In this document: in pieces, positions 33,868-44,264 of the stretch
Layout: each line of letters starts with the position of its first letter
Numbering within the stretch: position 1 is the first letter of the stretch
DNA from: Yamagishiella unicocca
Lineage: Eukaryota > Chlorophyta > Chlorophyceae > Chlamydomonadales > Volvocaceae
Direction: 5' to 3'
DNA length: 64,000 nucleotides
Assembly (NCBI GenBank): GCA_003116995.1
Contig: BDSL01000001.1
Location: forward strand, 3,038,001-3,102,000
The notes under the pieces: model-generated
The model's database searches: none
What the model saw: the letters and a program-made list of their open reading frames with translations, nothing else
Told to the model about the DNA's origin: nothing
Translations under genes and position numbers: made by a program

Positions 33868-34077
33868 TGAACCGGTAAAGCGCGGTCACCGCCCCCAGGG
33901 TGGTGCTGGATCCGCCGCACCGCAGGCTGGGCTCACCGTAGCAAGTCAGGTCGCAACTGATCAGAGTCAAGTTCGTCACTTTCGGCACGGTGGCAGAGCC
34001 GTAGCACTGCCTAGCGCGCTGCAAGCCAAAGTAGATTGGCTTTGATGCTGAAGCCTTCGCGGCGTCCGAGCACCTGT
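33868..34077 (-). CDS. Possible orphan exon of unknown protein
   Basis: On the minus strand an acceptor-like CACCCCAACAG precedes an open frame of about 70 codons ending at a TAG near 33868. It is Cys-rich with protein-like composition (ARQCYGSATVPKVTNLTLIS, then SCDLTCYGEPSLRCGG). No other exons were found around it and I do not recognise the family. It may be the 3' exon of an unresolved gene or a decayed fragment. No other support. Confidence 0.25.
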
Positions 34078-34089
34078 TGGGGTGGCACA

Positions 34090-35120
34090 CACAAGGGGGG
34101 TAGAAGACTCATGTCGGTTCCACACGGTGCGGCAACAGCTCGGAAGTTTTACGTGGTTTGCCATGTCTAGGCGTGGCGGATTATCTTTGCCTCCATTTGC
34201 CTCCTTTTGCCGCCTTCAGCGTCAGGCGATGTGCCGGACGGCTCTACCTTCTGGTCTTGGCACCCGCTGTAACAATCATCGCTACAAAGTGAGGCTCGGC
34301 CTCACGCGAGCTAGCGGCCCTCGGGGAGCGTGTGGATCGTATCTGAGTCATGCGCGCAGCGCTTGGTTCGGCATCCCGGCTGGCAGATAGGTATAGTTTC
34401 CGCTACGGGCGCCGTGGCGCCGCTTCACTCAGCACACGGTAGGTGCAGTTCCGGCAGCAGCAGCCGCTGTAGTAGCCAGTACAGTATCGCACCTTGCTAC
34501 CGTTCCCTTCCCTTTCGACACGTGCTTCCCGGCTCGCGTTTTGGTGCGCCGTTTGTGGGAGCACGGCACACCCGCCGAACGGCTGCTCACTGGCCGTTCG
34601 TCTTGTCCACGGCACGCACGCGCATGCCGTGCTTTGGGAGCCGATCAGTTTAGAGCCATACCGCGGCCGTGCTCACCCTAAACTGCGTTGACACGTGCTT
34701 CCCGACGACACACATTCTACATACAACAGAGCAGCAAGTACGATTGCATATTTCAAATTGACGGAGTCCAGTGCATGTCAACTTGACGGGGCCACACTAA
34801 GCTTCCGAGCGTCGTGTCGTGTTTTTCGGTCACCGGCTCGCCCGACCCACCGTTTGACGTTGACTGTCGGGTCGGCTAACAACAATGCTATGGACAGTGC
34901 TCGAGCAATGGGGTCGTCCGAGACGCAACCGACGAACACGACGCCAAGAGGAAGGACGGCTGCAAGAAGGGAAACGGGGTGCATGGGATAGTAGTAAGTA
35001 CCTTCTCTCCATCGGGCAACAACAGACGTCGCGAGGATATGGAGGGGCCCGGTGGGAGAGATGGCACGGTGCTATATGACCCCAGAAGGTGGGGTCGCGA
35101 GGGAAGACGAGATAGCAGGA
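34090..35120. other. Intergenic sequence without clear genes
   Basis: No supported exon. A minus-strand open frame at 34984-34778 (contains LLAAVLPLGVVFVGCVSDDP) has a hydrophobic, protein-like look but no splice or family support. The inverted copy of the 32.1-kb motif lies at about 34213-34260. Confidence 0.35.
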
Positions 35121-35124
35121 AAAA

Positions 35125-35408
35125 GTGGAGTGTGACAGTGTGACAGCGTGACAGTGTGACAGTGTGACAGTGTGACAGTGTGACAGTGTGACAGTGTGAC
35201 AGTGTGACAGTGTGACAGTGTGACAGTGTGACAGTGTGACAGTGTGACAGTGTGACAGTGTGACAGTGTGACAGTGTGACAGTGTGACAGTGTGACAGTG
35301 TGACAGTGTGACAGTGTGACAGTGTGACAGTGTGACAGTGTGACAGTGTGACAGTGTGACAGTGTGACAGTGTGACAGTGTGACAGTGTGACAGTGTGAC
35401 AGTGTGAC
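35125..35408. repeat. 8-bp satellite (AGTGTGAC)n, about 35 copies
   Basis: Almost perfect octamer array with one variant (AGCGTGAC) near 35147. On the minus strand none of the three frames contains a stop, and each encodes the same octapeptide SHCHTVTL, giving misleading ORFs. The array starts about 75 bp downstream of the stop of the TCAF-like gene. Confidence 0.95.
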
Positions 35409-35483
35409 ATCACGCACGGGTTGGGTTGGGATTCCCATGCGGCCGCAAGCGGGGGGCACCCTGCAGCTTGCTGTACGACGCCA

Positions 35484-38400
35484 TCAAACTCCAAACTCCT
35501 CCATGTGCATATGCATGTGCAACCCGGTGCCCGCGATGCCCATCGCTTTGGACGTGTGCCCGTAGCAGCGGGCCGTGCGGCGGGAAGACATGAAAGGAAT
35601 AGCAACGCCAACGTCTTCTGAGTTAGAAGCTGAGCTTCCTGACGAACCCGCCCGACTACGCAACTGAGGTCCCCCGCCGGTCCGTCAACACACATACCGG
35701 CCGGGGGGGGGGGGCGAGGTGATGGCGGCGTGCCAATGGGCGGCGGCGACAGTCTCGGGGCCGGCGGCGGCGGCGACGGTGACCTCGCCAGCAACGGCGG
35801 CAGTCCAGGCTTGGTGGCTTGCAGCGCAACGATTGTGTCGAACAGCTCGAATAGCTGCTCCGTGCCAACGGTCCCGCGGGTCACGGACGCGCGCGCCTGT
35901 ATGACGCATATGACGACCGTTGTCAGCGTCTCAATGCTCAACGACTTTGGGTCGTTGAGGTAGTTGACGTACTGCTGCGCAGCGAGCAGCGCGTTGTTGG
36001 CATCGGACGGCTCCATATACGTGATAAGGCCTCCGGGGTTGGAGACGAAGCCGGAGATGAGCAGCTGCATGCGCTCGATTACCAGGTTGACCTGCGGAGT
36101 ACGTGGTGGGGGAGGTTTTAGGGTTTGCAGGGGGCAACGACTAGAAGGGCGGGGTCGCGACCTGGCACGAAACAGTGGGGCTGTGCTTGGAGGCTGGTGG
36201 ATGGCACCACGGAGGGCCGCGAACCCATAATTGCTGCAATTGGCGACGCCAGCCCCCGGCGGGTGACCCGTACCCTTGTCGTCGCCGTCTTGGGTGCCGC
36301 CGATGCCCTAACAGCAGCCATTTCAAGCCAGCTCATTAACGATAAGCCCCAGCAGCACCCAGGATGCACGACCCCGACCAAGCCAGTCACAGCATGAGCG
36401 TACCGGCATCGAGGTCACGTTGATAATCGCGGTCGTGGTCGTCGTCGTCGTCTGGAGAAGCGCGCGCCCAAGATTGCCCCGGCCGTTCTTCCATTGCTCC
36501 TCCCCATCCCCAGTCATATGCTGCTCCGAAGCCATGAGGTGGCGCAGGGCGCCACTGGGCGTGTCGGGGGCGTAGAATTCGACAGGGTTGACGTTTGGAC
36601 CAACCACCAGCAGCCCCCTGCCGCTATGCGTGAAGTTCTGCAAGAACTCCTGTGTATATTCCTGGTAGTACAGGACGTTGTACGTGCCGATGACGTACAC
36701 GTCGCAATTCTTGTGGCCGTCCTTGAGGAAGGATGACAGCGACAGAAACAGCGTCCCAACACCGGCCTCCTTGGCGGTCTTGAAGGTGCTGTTCGCGGTC
36801 TTGACAACATACCTGAGGTGTGAGGCGCAGGTGTGCGGACAGGTGGTTGGGGAAGAGCAAGGCGGTTGGGGGTGGTACGCGGACCGGGGTGGTGATTGGA
36901 CGCCGGGGGTGGCGGGCGGTGGCTTCCGAGGCAGAATGCGGCGCCATCAAAGCGGACGGGAGGGGCTCGCAAGTGGTACGGCAGTGGGCCGGATGGCGGA
37001 GCGCGAGGGAGCCGATTCGAGTCCACGCGTCCAGGCTTTCTACCACCTAAACTACAGACCTTGCTCCCCAACCCACGGACTCACGGATTCTCTGATCAAA
37101 CCCCCCAACCACCCGCACCAAGCCTAGATGCCAGCCCGTTGCGAAAGGACCAGCCGAGGACCAGCCGAGGAGCGACGCCTGAGCTTGCCGTACAAATGTT
37201 CATTGCATACCGCCCATGTACGCCATGGTGCGGCCTTGCCAGCGAGCTACTGCATGCGAGCTGTGCACGATACCCGTACGGTAGGTACGACGGTACTTAC
37301 TGGACCATGTCGAGGTACTTCTCGTCCGCCACACGGATCACCGCCTTGCCGCCAGTCTGCGAGCGCCGGGCGTATGGGAAGTACGGCACATACAAGCGGG
37401 GACCGCAAGCTCTGTCACCCTCAGGTAGTTGCAGGTGCTCGTGGGGTACGCGGGGTAGGCGGGGGAACCGAGTCCTAATCAGGCGGTGTCGGCCCGCAGA
37501 GGCCCAGGGGCGGACCCACTCAGCGGCGGTGAAAAACAAATAACTCAGCGACTCGGCCGGCGACCCGACCGGCGAAAACCCTAGGCCTCGTCTCCAGCCC
37601 CACGAACCCTCTGGTGTACGGCTAGCGCCGGAGCCGTACCTTGAGGCCGTACCGTGCCGCCCACGTGGCTGCATTGACGATCACCTGGTCCATCGTTGGG
37701 TCGGAGGCCTCTTGGCCTTTCCGGGGGTTGGGGACGCAGCACTGCGTGATCATTCCCTCGGCACCGAACAGCGCAAGCCGGCCCTTGCCGTACTGCGATG
37801 CAGCGATTACAGGTGTGTTGTCGGGTGAGAGGCCAATGGGTATGCTCGGTCCCAACAGGACCAGTGACGGCGAGGCGACGCGATTGGGGCTCTCCAGCGT
37901 CGTGAGATTTGCGACGAACTGCGGGTAGTCCTCGACCACCGCGGCTTCGAAGGACAACTCGACGGACCGAAAAGTGGGAGGCGGTGGCGCTGGCGGTTTC
38001 GGAGGCAGCTGCGGCTGGCCCTGCGGAGGCGGCAGCCGCGGGGGAGGGAATGGAAGGAACGGCGGCGGTGACGGGGCCAGGGGGGGCCGTGGAGGGATCG
38101 GCGGCCGCGGAGGGGTCGGCGGGGACGGAGGAGGTGGTGGCGAGGGGGGCGCGGGTGGCGACGGCGGCGGCACGTCGCGAGGTGGAGGGCTAGGGCTGGA
38201 GGGCCGCGGAGGGCTGGGGCTGGGGGGCGGCAGGGGGGGAGAAGGCGGTCGCGGCGGGGGCATCGGCGCTGTAGGGGTGGGGGCAAGGGGGGGGAGAGCG
38301 GGAGCAAGAGGGCCGCAAGTCAGGGCCACTCATCGCCCTTCAACGGGGGTAGGGCCAACTCGATCCCCTGCCCCGCCCTCATGCCTCCACCTGGGCGAGC

Positions 38401-39715
38401 CAGATGCGCCAGCTGGGGCTGTGGTCTGCCTGGGTAGCGACCCCCACTCCGCGTTCCGTGTGGCGGCCGCTCCACCCCCTCATTGTGTGAACATCGAGGG
38501 AGCGCAATCCCATCAGCACCGCAGAACCGCCGCAGATGAGCTGCGTGAGCTGGTCTGGGGGCACGGTCGAGCCAAGGAGCAACACAGACCAACCGCACCG
38601 GCCTGCTAGCCGGATCCGCTTGTCGCAGCGCGGTCAGCCGGCCAGAGCCCCGAGACAACTCGTGGCGCGATAGCGAGCCGGGCGTGGGAGTCCATCCCCA
38701 CCCGTGCACCCCAAACCCCAAACCACCCAATGCCCGCCCAAATCCACATACGAGTCCCAACCGCCAACCAACTTACGGGTGGGGACAACGAACCCGCAGG
38801 CCACCGACCCCAGGGTTGCGCCCTTGCGGCCTCGGAGGGCCCCAAGGAACCTCCCGGATGGGACGCCGGCGTCCCCGCCAACTGCCAGCACGGAACGTCG
38901 TCTGGAGGCGACCGGGCAGCTGGACGTTGTGTTGAGGGATTCGTCGGTGAACTCCAGCGCCATACCGGAGAAGCGCCCCTCGGAGTTGCAGCAGACAGTC
39001 ACCAGCGCGAGCTGCTTGCCGCGCAGCGTCAGCTTCTCCTCCCGCAAGCCGTCGCCGCCCGGTCTGTAGGAGCTACCGGCGACGGTCATGATGTACCGCG
39101 CCCGCTGAGAGATGGTGCTGCCGTGCTCGAGGATCAGCGCCACGACGGACGCGTCAGCGCCGCTGTCCAGGTTGTCGTCGTACACGAACGTCATTGCGAG
39201 GATGATGTCGTATATGTCAAACAGCCCGTAGTCCAGCGTGTCGAACGGCTCGTCCGCGGGAGCTGTAGCCGAGCAGAACGGCGACGTGTACGACAACAGC
39301 CTGCCGTTGAGGTTCAGGTCTGTTGACGGCGTCTGAGGAGGCGGTGAAGGCGACGCGGAAGGAGACGCCGAGGGCGAAGGCGGTGGCGGTGGCGGCCGGC
39401 GCATTGATCGAGGGGGTGGGGGCGGCGGCGGGGGCGGTGATGGCCAGGGGGCTGGGGAGGAGGAGCTGGGAAGGCGGCCGGGAGAGGGGGGTGAGGACTT
39501 GGGGCCCAGCTCCTGAAGGAACCTGGCGGCTGCTAGGGCGTCTGCCGCGCCCGCAGGCAGATCCTGCTGGTCCTCCATCATCCAGGACATATCGCTGCTC
39601 TCTTGCGCAAACCGCCGGCTGGTGTCGCTTCGGCTTCCGGTGTTGGTGTCGCTTCGGCTTCCAGTGTTGGTGTCGCTTCGGCTTCCGGTGTTGGTGTCGC
39701 TCCAGCCAGCGGCAC
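35484..39715 (-). CDS. Pro-rich TCAF-like protein, probably secreted
   Basis: Exons read: 39715-38777, 38602-38391, about 38290-37640, 37356-37301, 36812-36404, 36091-35698 and 35617-35484 (stop TGA). Phases agree for all joins except the entry into the Pro-rich exon near 38290. The first long exon has an 8-residue repeat (SDTNTGSR), Pro/Ser linkers and a roughly 130-residue module with NGRLLSYTSPFCSA and FDTLDYGLFDIYDIILAMTF. Next come SVLLLGSTVPPDQLTQL, an SPPPP region, ASQYGKGRLALFGAEGMITQ, and DVYVIGTYNVLYYQEYTQEF leading into GRGLLVVGP. This order (GxGR..hE-like strand, then a Rossmann-like strand with GxGLLxxG) resembles the GATase-like fold of TCAF/M60-associated proteins; that is inference. 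Pro-rich spacers suggest a cell-wall or matrix location. The start is unresolved; see the candidate signal-peptide exon at 41100-41168. Confidence 0.6.
39613..39700. repeat. 24-bp coding repeat (SDTNTGSR)
   Basis: Three and a half copies of TTGGTGTCGCTTCGGCTTCC plus four bases. The 24-bp period keeps the frame and adds an 8-residue repeat to the N-terminal part of the TCAF-like protein. Confidence 0.8.
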
Positions 39716-41694
39716 CTGCGACGCATAAGGCCCACAGGGCATCGGGTAATAAGTATGGATGGCGGGGGTCTGGCGAGAAAACCCGGGGGGTAGGAAGGGA
39801 TGGAGCTCGTACTCGTACACCGGCATACAAGGAAGGAAACATGGCCGGCGAGGGGGTGGGTGGGGCAGGAGGAGCGTGCCGGATGGGTCCGGGAAGCGTT
39901 GTCCGCAGCTTGGAGCTGCAAGGTCTCGTTGCACCGCGGCGCAACGCCGTTGACGGCAAAGTGAATGAGCCACATCAGCCCGAAGGGCCCAGAGGTGCCG
40001 TGGGCCGTAGGCGCCGTGCAACCCGAGCAGTTGCAACCCGAGCAGTAAAAAGTGTTTCAGTGTGCTCCAGACCTTAGTAGGTATAGGTGGTGCTTGCAGG
40101 TGTGGGCGGTGAGCTCGTACGTTAATGGTGGGGGTTTGAGCTCGTACGTTAATGGTGGGGGTTAACGGCACGTGCCGTAAGCGCATGATAGCTCAGAGAC
40201 CAATGCAGCCAAACCGATACTGACCTTCAGTTTTAACAACCGCAGGTCGCCTGCTTTGCTGTTGGCTAGTGCGAGTAAACACGTTGGCGGTGTTTGCGTA
40301 CATGTGTGTGACACGTACACACATGTCACACCGTGCCATGCCATGCAACAGCTACATCCATGCCACATGTTCCTCCGCATGCGCTGGCCTACGACCTATG
40401 GGTTTCCTCTCATACCCTAAGCCGTGCTCGCGTTCTTGGGCTTTGCGAGATTGATGACATGCATGGCCCTGAAGAAGGTACAGCGAACCTAAGCCACATG
40501 AGGGCCGAGCCGTTAACCGCTCGCGAAAAGCCGCATTGACTACTGGCCCTCGGGTTTCAGTGGCTTTGCCGAGTTGCGTCGTTGTGCGCCCAGACTATCC
40601 CACGCAAAGCGACCATGCGTGCAATGCAAGCGGTCTCGGAGGCACCAAGAACAAATGGGCATTACTTGCAAGCGTGATGCGATTGCAAGAAGAGGCAAAC
40701 AGCTTCCGCTGCAACCTGATATCTTGGGCTTTGTTCAACGCGGGGTCGGCTAGATAGTCGCCAATGGTGGGCGGTAAACCTTTGTCCTAAACGCACCTAC
40801 ATTTAATCATGTCGAAGTAATGCGTTCATGCTACAGTTTCGCAGAGGTTATTGGACGTGGTGCATACCAGGTCGTAGGCCTGGTCTGCCACATAGATACC
40901 AGCACACGAAGTCGATTTCAACCCCGCTAACGCTTTTCCATTACCGCAAAGCCTATTTGTGTACCGGATATGTAATTGAACTGCTCCTCGGCGATAGGGT
41001 GTAGGGTGTAGGCAGCAGAATATGCTATGTATGTTACACCTCTAGAACAAGGAAATCTTTCAGGCAATAGCACTCGCCCTTTGAAGCCAGCCAACTCACC
41101 CGCATATTCTGCAGCTCTTACATAGCTCCAAGGGTAGAGTGAGAAAAGAAGACACAGCGCCGTCACCATGGAAACGTGTCCGTATGAAAGGTGCCTTGTT
41201 CGTTGCCTAGTGGCGTAACCCAGCCCCATGGCACAGGGCGTTGCTCTAGCATGGTATAACAGCGTCCATCGGACTCCCTGAGATTTCATGGTAGCAACAA
41301 CGCAGATAAGTTAGCTATTAGTATTATGTCAATTTTATAAAGCATGCAACGCCCAAGTTGGAGGCAGCCATCCATCGATTATCCTACCAGTCTGCAGATA
41401 CTACGCTTGGCACTGAACCGACACCGTACGATAACGACTGGTATTCCCGCATCCGTATTCTGATAGCATTCAATGTAACTTCCATGACTATAGCTTGGAT
41501 CGATTTAATCTTGCGTCATACTCTTAATTCAGATGTCAGATGCAGTTTTGTCGTAGCTGGCCGTACTGAACAAACGAGTTCCGCTGCGGTCGCCCGCATG
41601 CCCGTTGTGGCGCGAGGTGGCTTTGTGCTGCTTGTAGGCAACGGAATCACGTGAAAAATGGCCCATACGACATTGCCAGGGGCAGCCCTCTCCG
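39716..41694. other. Possible intron or intergenic region upstream of TCAF-like gene
   Basis: Apart from the candidate signal-peptide exon at 41100-41168 and a short open frame at 39975, nothing is supported. 40070-40170 contains a short direct repeat (GAGCTCGTACGTTAATGGTG twice). 41290-41690 precedes the retrotransposon and is AT-richer. Confidence 0.4.
41100..41168 (-). CDS. Candidate signal-peptide first exon of TCAF-like gene
   Basis: An ATG at 41168 opens MVTALCLLFSLYPWSYVRAA, a plausible signal peptide, followed by a strong donor (GTGAGT) at 41099. It leaves one base over, which fits the two-base start of the exon at 39715. The implied 1.4-kb intron is within the range seen elsewhere in the window. 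An extra exon between them, for example near 39975-39880 (MWLIHFAVNGVAPRCNE), cannot be excluded. Confidence 0.35.
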
Positions 41695-42352
41695 CGTCCA
41701 GCCGCTGGCTCTCTCTCTTTAGACTGTCGCTGAACTTCTCAAGCCGTTCGTCAAACATCCGGCTGAAGCTTGCGAGTTGCGCCGAGAAGGTCGATGACAT
41801 ATCCGCGAGTTGCGCTGAGAAGGTCGATGACATATCCGCCTTCAGGGTGTTTATAGCCTCCTCCATGGTACCAAAATCAGAATCAGAATCAACTTCGTCC
41901 AGTTCGAAGCGAGGAGCCGTGCCTTTGCTCGAACCGGCTATCTTCAGCGTCTTCGGTGCTGATTTCAGCAGTGCTCTCAGTGCTCTCAGTGCTCTCATGA
42001 TAGCGCTTGTAGTGTTTGATGATAGCGCCTAAAGGAACTAAACACGGATTATCGAATAGCTCGACACCGCAATCAGCTAGGAAATCAGCACCGAAGACGC
42101 TGAAGATAGCCGGTTCGAGCAAAGGCACGGCTCCTCGCTTCGAACTGGACGAAGTTGATTCTGATTCTGATTTTGGTACCATGGAGGAGGCTATAAACAC
42201 CCTGAAGGCGGATATGTCATCGACCTTCTCGGCGCAACTCGCGGATATGTCATCGACCTTCTCGGCGCAACTCGCAAGCTTCAGCCGGGTGTTTGACGAA
42301 CGGCTTGAGAAGTTCAGCGACAGTCTAAAGAGAGAGAGCCAGCGGCTGGACG
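41695..42352. repeat. Inverted repeat, two 272-bp arms with 114-bp spacer
   Basis: Arm 41695-41966 is the reverse complement of 42081-42352 with only two mismatches seen by eye (at the ACGCAACTC/GCGCAACTC-type and GGATG/GGGTG sites). Both arms encode the ORF1 N-terminus, including FELDEVDSDSDFGTMEEAIN. The spacer holds three AGTGCTCTC repeats. A transcript crossing it would fold into a long hairpin. Confidence 0.9.
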
Positions 42353-43334
42353 TGGAGATCCACGCCGTTCACCAACGGCTCAGCAGGGCGGTCGGCGAAC
42401 CTACCGATGGCCAGGAGGCGCTCGTGGTGAAGGTCAACAACCTGTACACGATGGTACAGGACCTTATCTCAGCGATTCAGAAGCTGCAGAGGGCCTGGTC
42501 AGGGCTCCAGCAAGAGGGTCCGGCCGCAGCGCAGCAGCACCCCAGGCGAGCCACGCAGGCATACGAGGTGGGGCGGGCAGTACCTCTCACGGAGACGGGA
42601 TCTTTGATCCTAAGCAACATTGGGCGCAACATCGCGCTGCCAGAAATTCAGCAAAAGTTGGAGGGGGTTATGGAGTATGTACAGATCTGTAGCGTAGGCA
42701 TCAAGGCGGAAGAGGTGCCGTCTGGGATGAGCGCCTTCAGGAAGGCGGTCGGCGCCAGCAGCGGAGATGACAAGGCCGACACGGCAATGGAGCTGGACGA
42801 GCAGGCGGGAGCAGCAGCGGTGGTAACTCCAGGTGGAGAAGCACGGCAGGTCACCGGCACCGCAGCTCCGGCTGATGGCGCCGGGGCGGCCGCAAGGGAG
42901 CAGTCCTCACCGGTGCGCCACATAATAGTGCGGTTGACGGGTGAGGCAGAGGATGTTCAGGCTGCAAGGGCAGCCTTCATCAGCTGCGCGGTGTTTATCC
43001 GGCAGACGTTCCAGTGGGTGGTTGCCGACAACCTCACCCCCGCTGGTCGCGCTGCCCGACGTGCAATGTGTCGTACGACTACAACAGGTTGCTGGACGGC
43101 GGCATGCGGCCGAAGTGGCGCAACGGCGCCCAGTTCTTCGTACTGCCTCCGGGGTCACGTGTCCCCAGGCAGTACACAGAAGAGGACGTGAAGCGCTGCC
43201 CGGAGGCACCACCAGAGACGGGCGGGCGAGGAGTGAGGGGAGGCGGAGCATGGCGCGGTATGGCGGGGTCCGGTGAGGGACCCGGGAGGAATGGAGACCT
43301 AGGAGGTGCGCGTAACGGCGACGCACGAATCTAA
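42019..43334 (+). pseudogene. LINE ORF1 (coiled-coil protein) with one frameshift
   Basis: Starts at ATG 42019 (MIAPKGTKHGLSNSS). An acidic stretch is followed by two copies of ADMSSTFSAQL, a heptad-rich coiled coil (about residues 70-165), an Ala/Glu-rich part, and RHIIVRLTGEAEDVQAARAA, which looks like a nucleic-acid-binding fold. At about 43025-43060 the frame shifts: the first frame continues as unlikely peptide to 43191, while the +1 frame carries RCPTCNVSYDYNRLLDGGM and ends at TAA 43332-43334. ORF1 proteins coat the element RNA. I infer one small indel; two independent ORFs is the alternative. Confidence 0.7.
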
Positions 43335-44137
43335 TGACGGATAGTAACCTGCGTATCATTTTGTGGAACGTGCGCCATCTAGAGGAAGGCAAGTTGCAGG
43401 AGGACGAACTGATATGGCATTTACTTTCTATGCATGATATCATCATTTGTGTTGAAACGCACGGCACAGAAGCGCACCCGACAGCAGGTCAACAGCTACC
43501 GGGTTATAAGGTGCTGCGGATTCTTGGAGCACTTGGGTACGACTATCGTCAACATGTGAGCGCAACGTTGAGTAATGTGGACAAAGCCAAGGCAATAGCC
43601 GCTTTGGAAATCCCGTTTGACAAGGTACTAGAGGAGTTCAGGCGACGTTCGCTGCTCGACTGGAACTCGAGTGATATTGATATGGATCCGCGGGTTTTTC
43701 CCGAATTTGCAGCAGGAGACAGTGATCGCGGGAAGCCGGGCGTAATAGTGTGTCGCTACTCGAGTTGGATGGGCGTTGCATATGCCCCCGACGCGCATAC
43801 AAAGAAGCTCGATCACCTTCGCGCGTGTATGCCTCGGAAGCATCACACGGCGCTGATGCGTCTTCGTCTCGGCTGTTGGGATCTCGACGTTAGTCGTTTT
43901 GCACTTCGGCCGCGTAAGCCACGCGTTGAGAGAACGTGCCGAGTGTGCCGCGGGGATATGGTAGAAGACGAGTTTCATGTTCTTATGGAGTGTCCTGTGT
44001 ATGAGCCCCTCATACGAGCTGTAGATTTCCCTACTGGACAGGATATGCAAGTGGTGATGACTACGTGGGATCAGGTGAAACTAGGCAACCTTTTGGCTCA
44101 GATACAGAGGGCGCGAACAGAGTCATTAAGGGAATAA
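43334..44137 (+). pseudogene. LINE ORF2 internally deleted: endonuclease start fused to C-terminal zinc tail
   Basis: A 267-residue open frame. Residues 1 to about 60 match the start of an endonuclease/exonuclease/phosphatase domain (ILWNVRHLEEG, ICVETHGTEAH, PGYKV). The rest matches the region after reverse transcriptase in LINE ORF2, ending with a CRVCRGDMVEDEFHVLMECP zinc-binding motif. The catalytic remainder of the endonuclease and the entire reverse transcriptase are missing, yet the frame is uninterrupted. The ATG overlaps the ORF1 stop as TAATG. The open frame could be chance after a recent deletion or a retained chimera. Confidence 0.75.
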
Positions 44138-44264
44138 TCCCGATTTGCTAGTATTAGTTTTAGACGTGCGCCCTTTGACGGACGTCCGTTATGGGGGGAC
44201 GCATGCCACTGGCGCGAGCCAGTACGACATGTAATAAATCGTAAAATCGTAAATCGTAAATCGG

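Larger units (their letters stand above)
41695..44264 (+). mobile_element. Damaged non-LTR retrotransposon (LINE)
   Basis: The unit contains, in order: an inverted copy of its own 5' region (41695-41966), a 114-bp spacer, a coiled-coil ORF1 (from ATG 42019), an overlapping ORF2 start at 43334, a large internal deletion removing the reverse transcriptase, the ORF2 C-terminal zinc-finger tail, and a 3' tail of ATCGTAA-like heptamers at about 44231-44264. The two-ORF order, endonuclease-type start (LRIILWNVRHLEEGK and ICVETHGTEAH) and CxxC...H...C tail identify a LINE. It cannot be autonomous without reverse transcriptase. No target-site duplication was identified. Confidence 0.8.

Noticed and set aside
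35072..36070. Minus-strand ORF running from the TCAF-like exon through the octamer satellite (SHCHTVTL repeats)
   Set aside because: A strong donor at 35697 and an in-phase terminal exon 35617-35484 explain the gene better; the read-through peptide is satellite-coded.
37005..37075. tRNA-like sequence on the minus strand (GGGAGC...TAGTTTAGGTGGTAGAAAGC...CTCGAATC...GGCTCCC)
   Set aside because: Ends can pair, but the length is about 62 nt and a proper T stem and anticodon arm cannot be drawn. At best a tRNA remnant within an intron.
41516..41998. Minus-strand ORF encoding the LINE ORF1 N-terminus as a separate gene
   Set aside because: It is the inverted duplicate arm of ORF1 and runs into unrelated sequence (ERAAPGNVVWAIF) after the arm ends.
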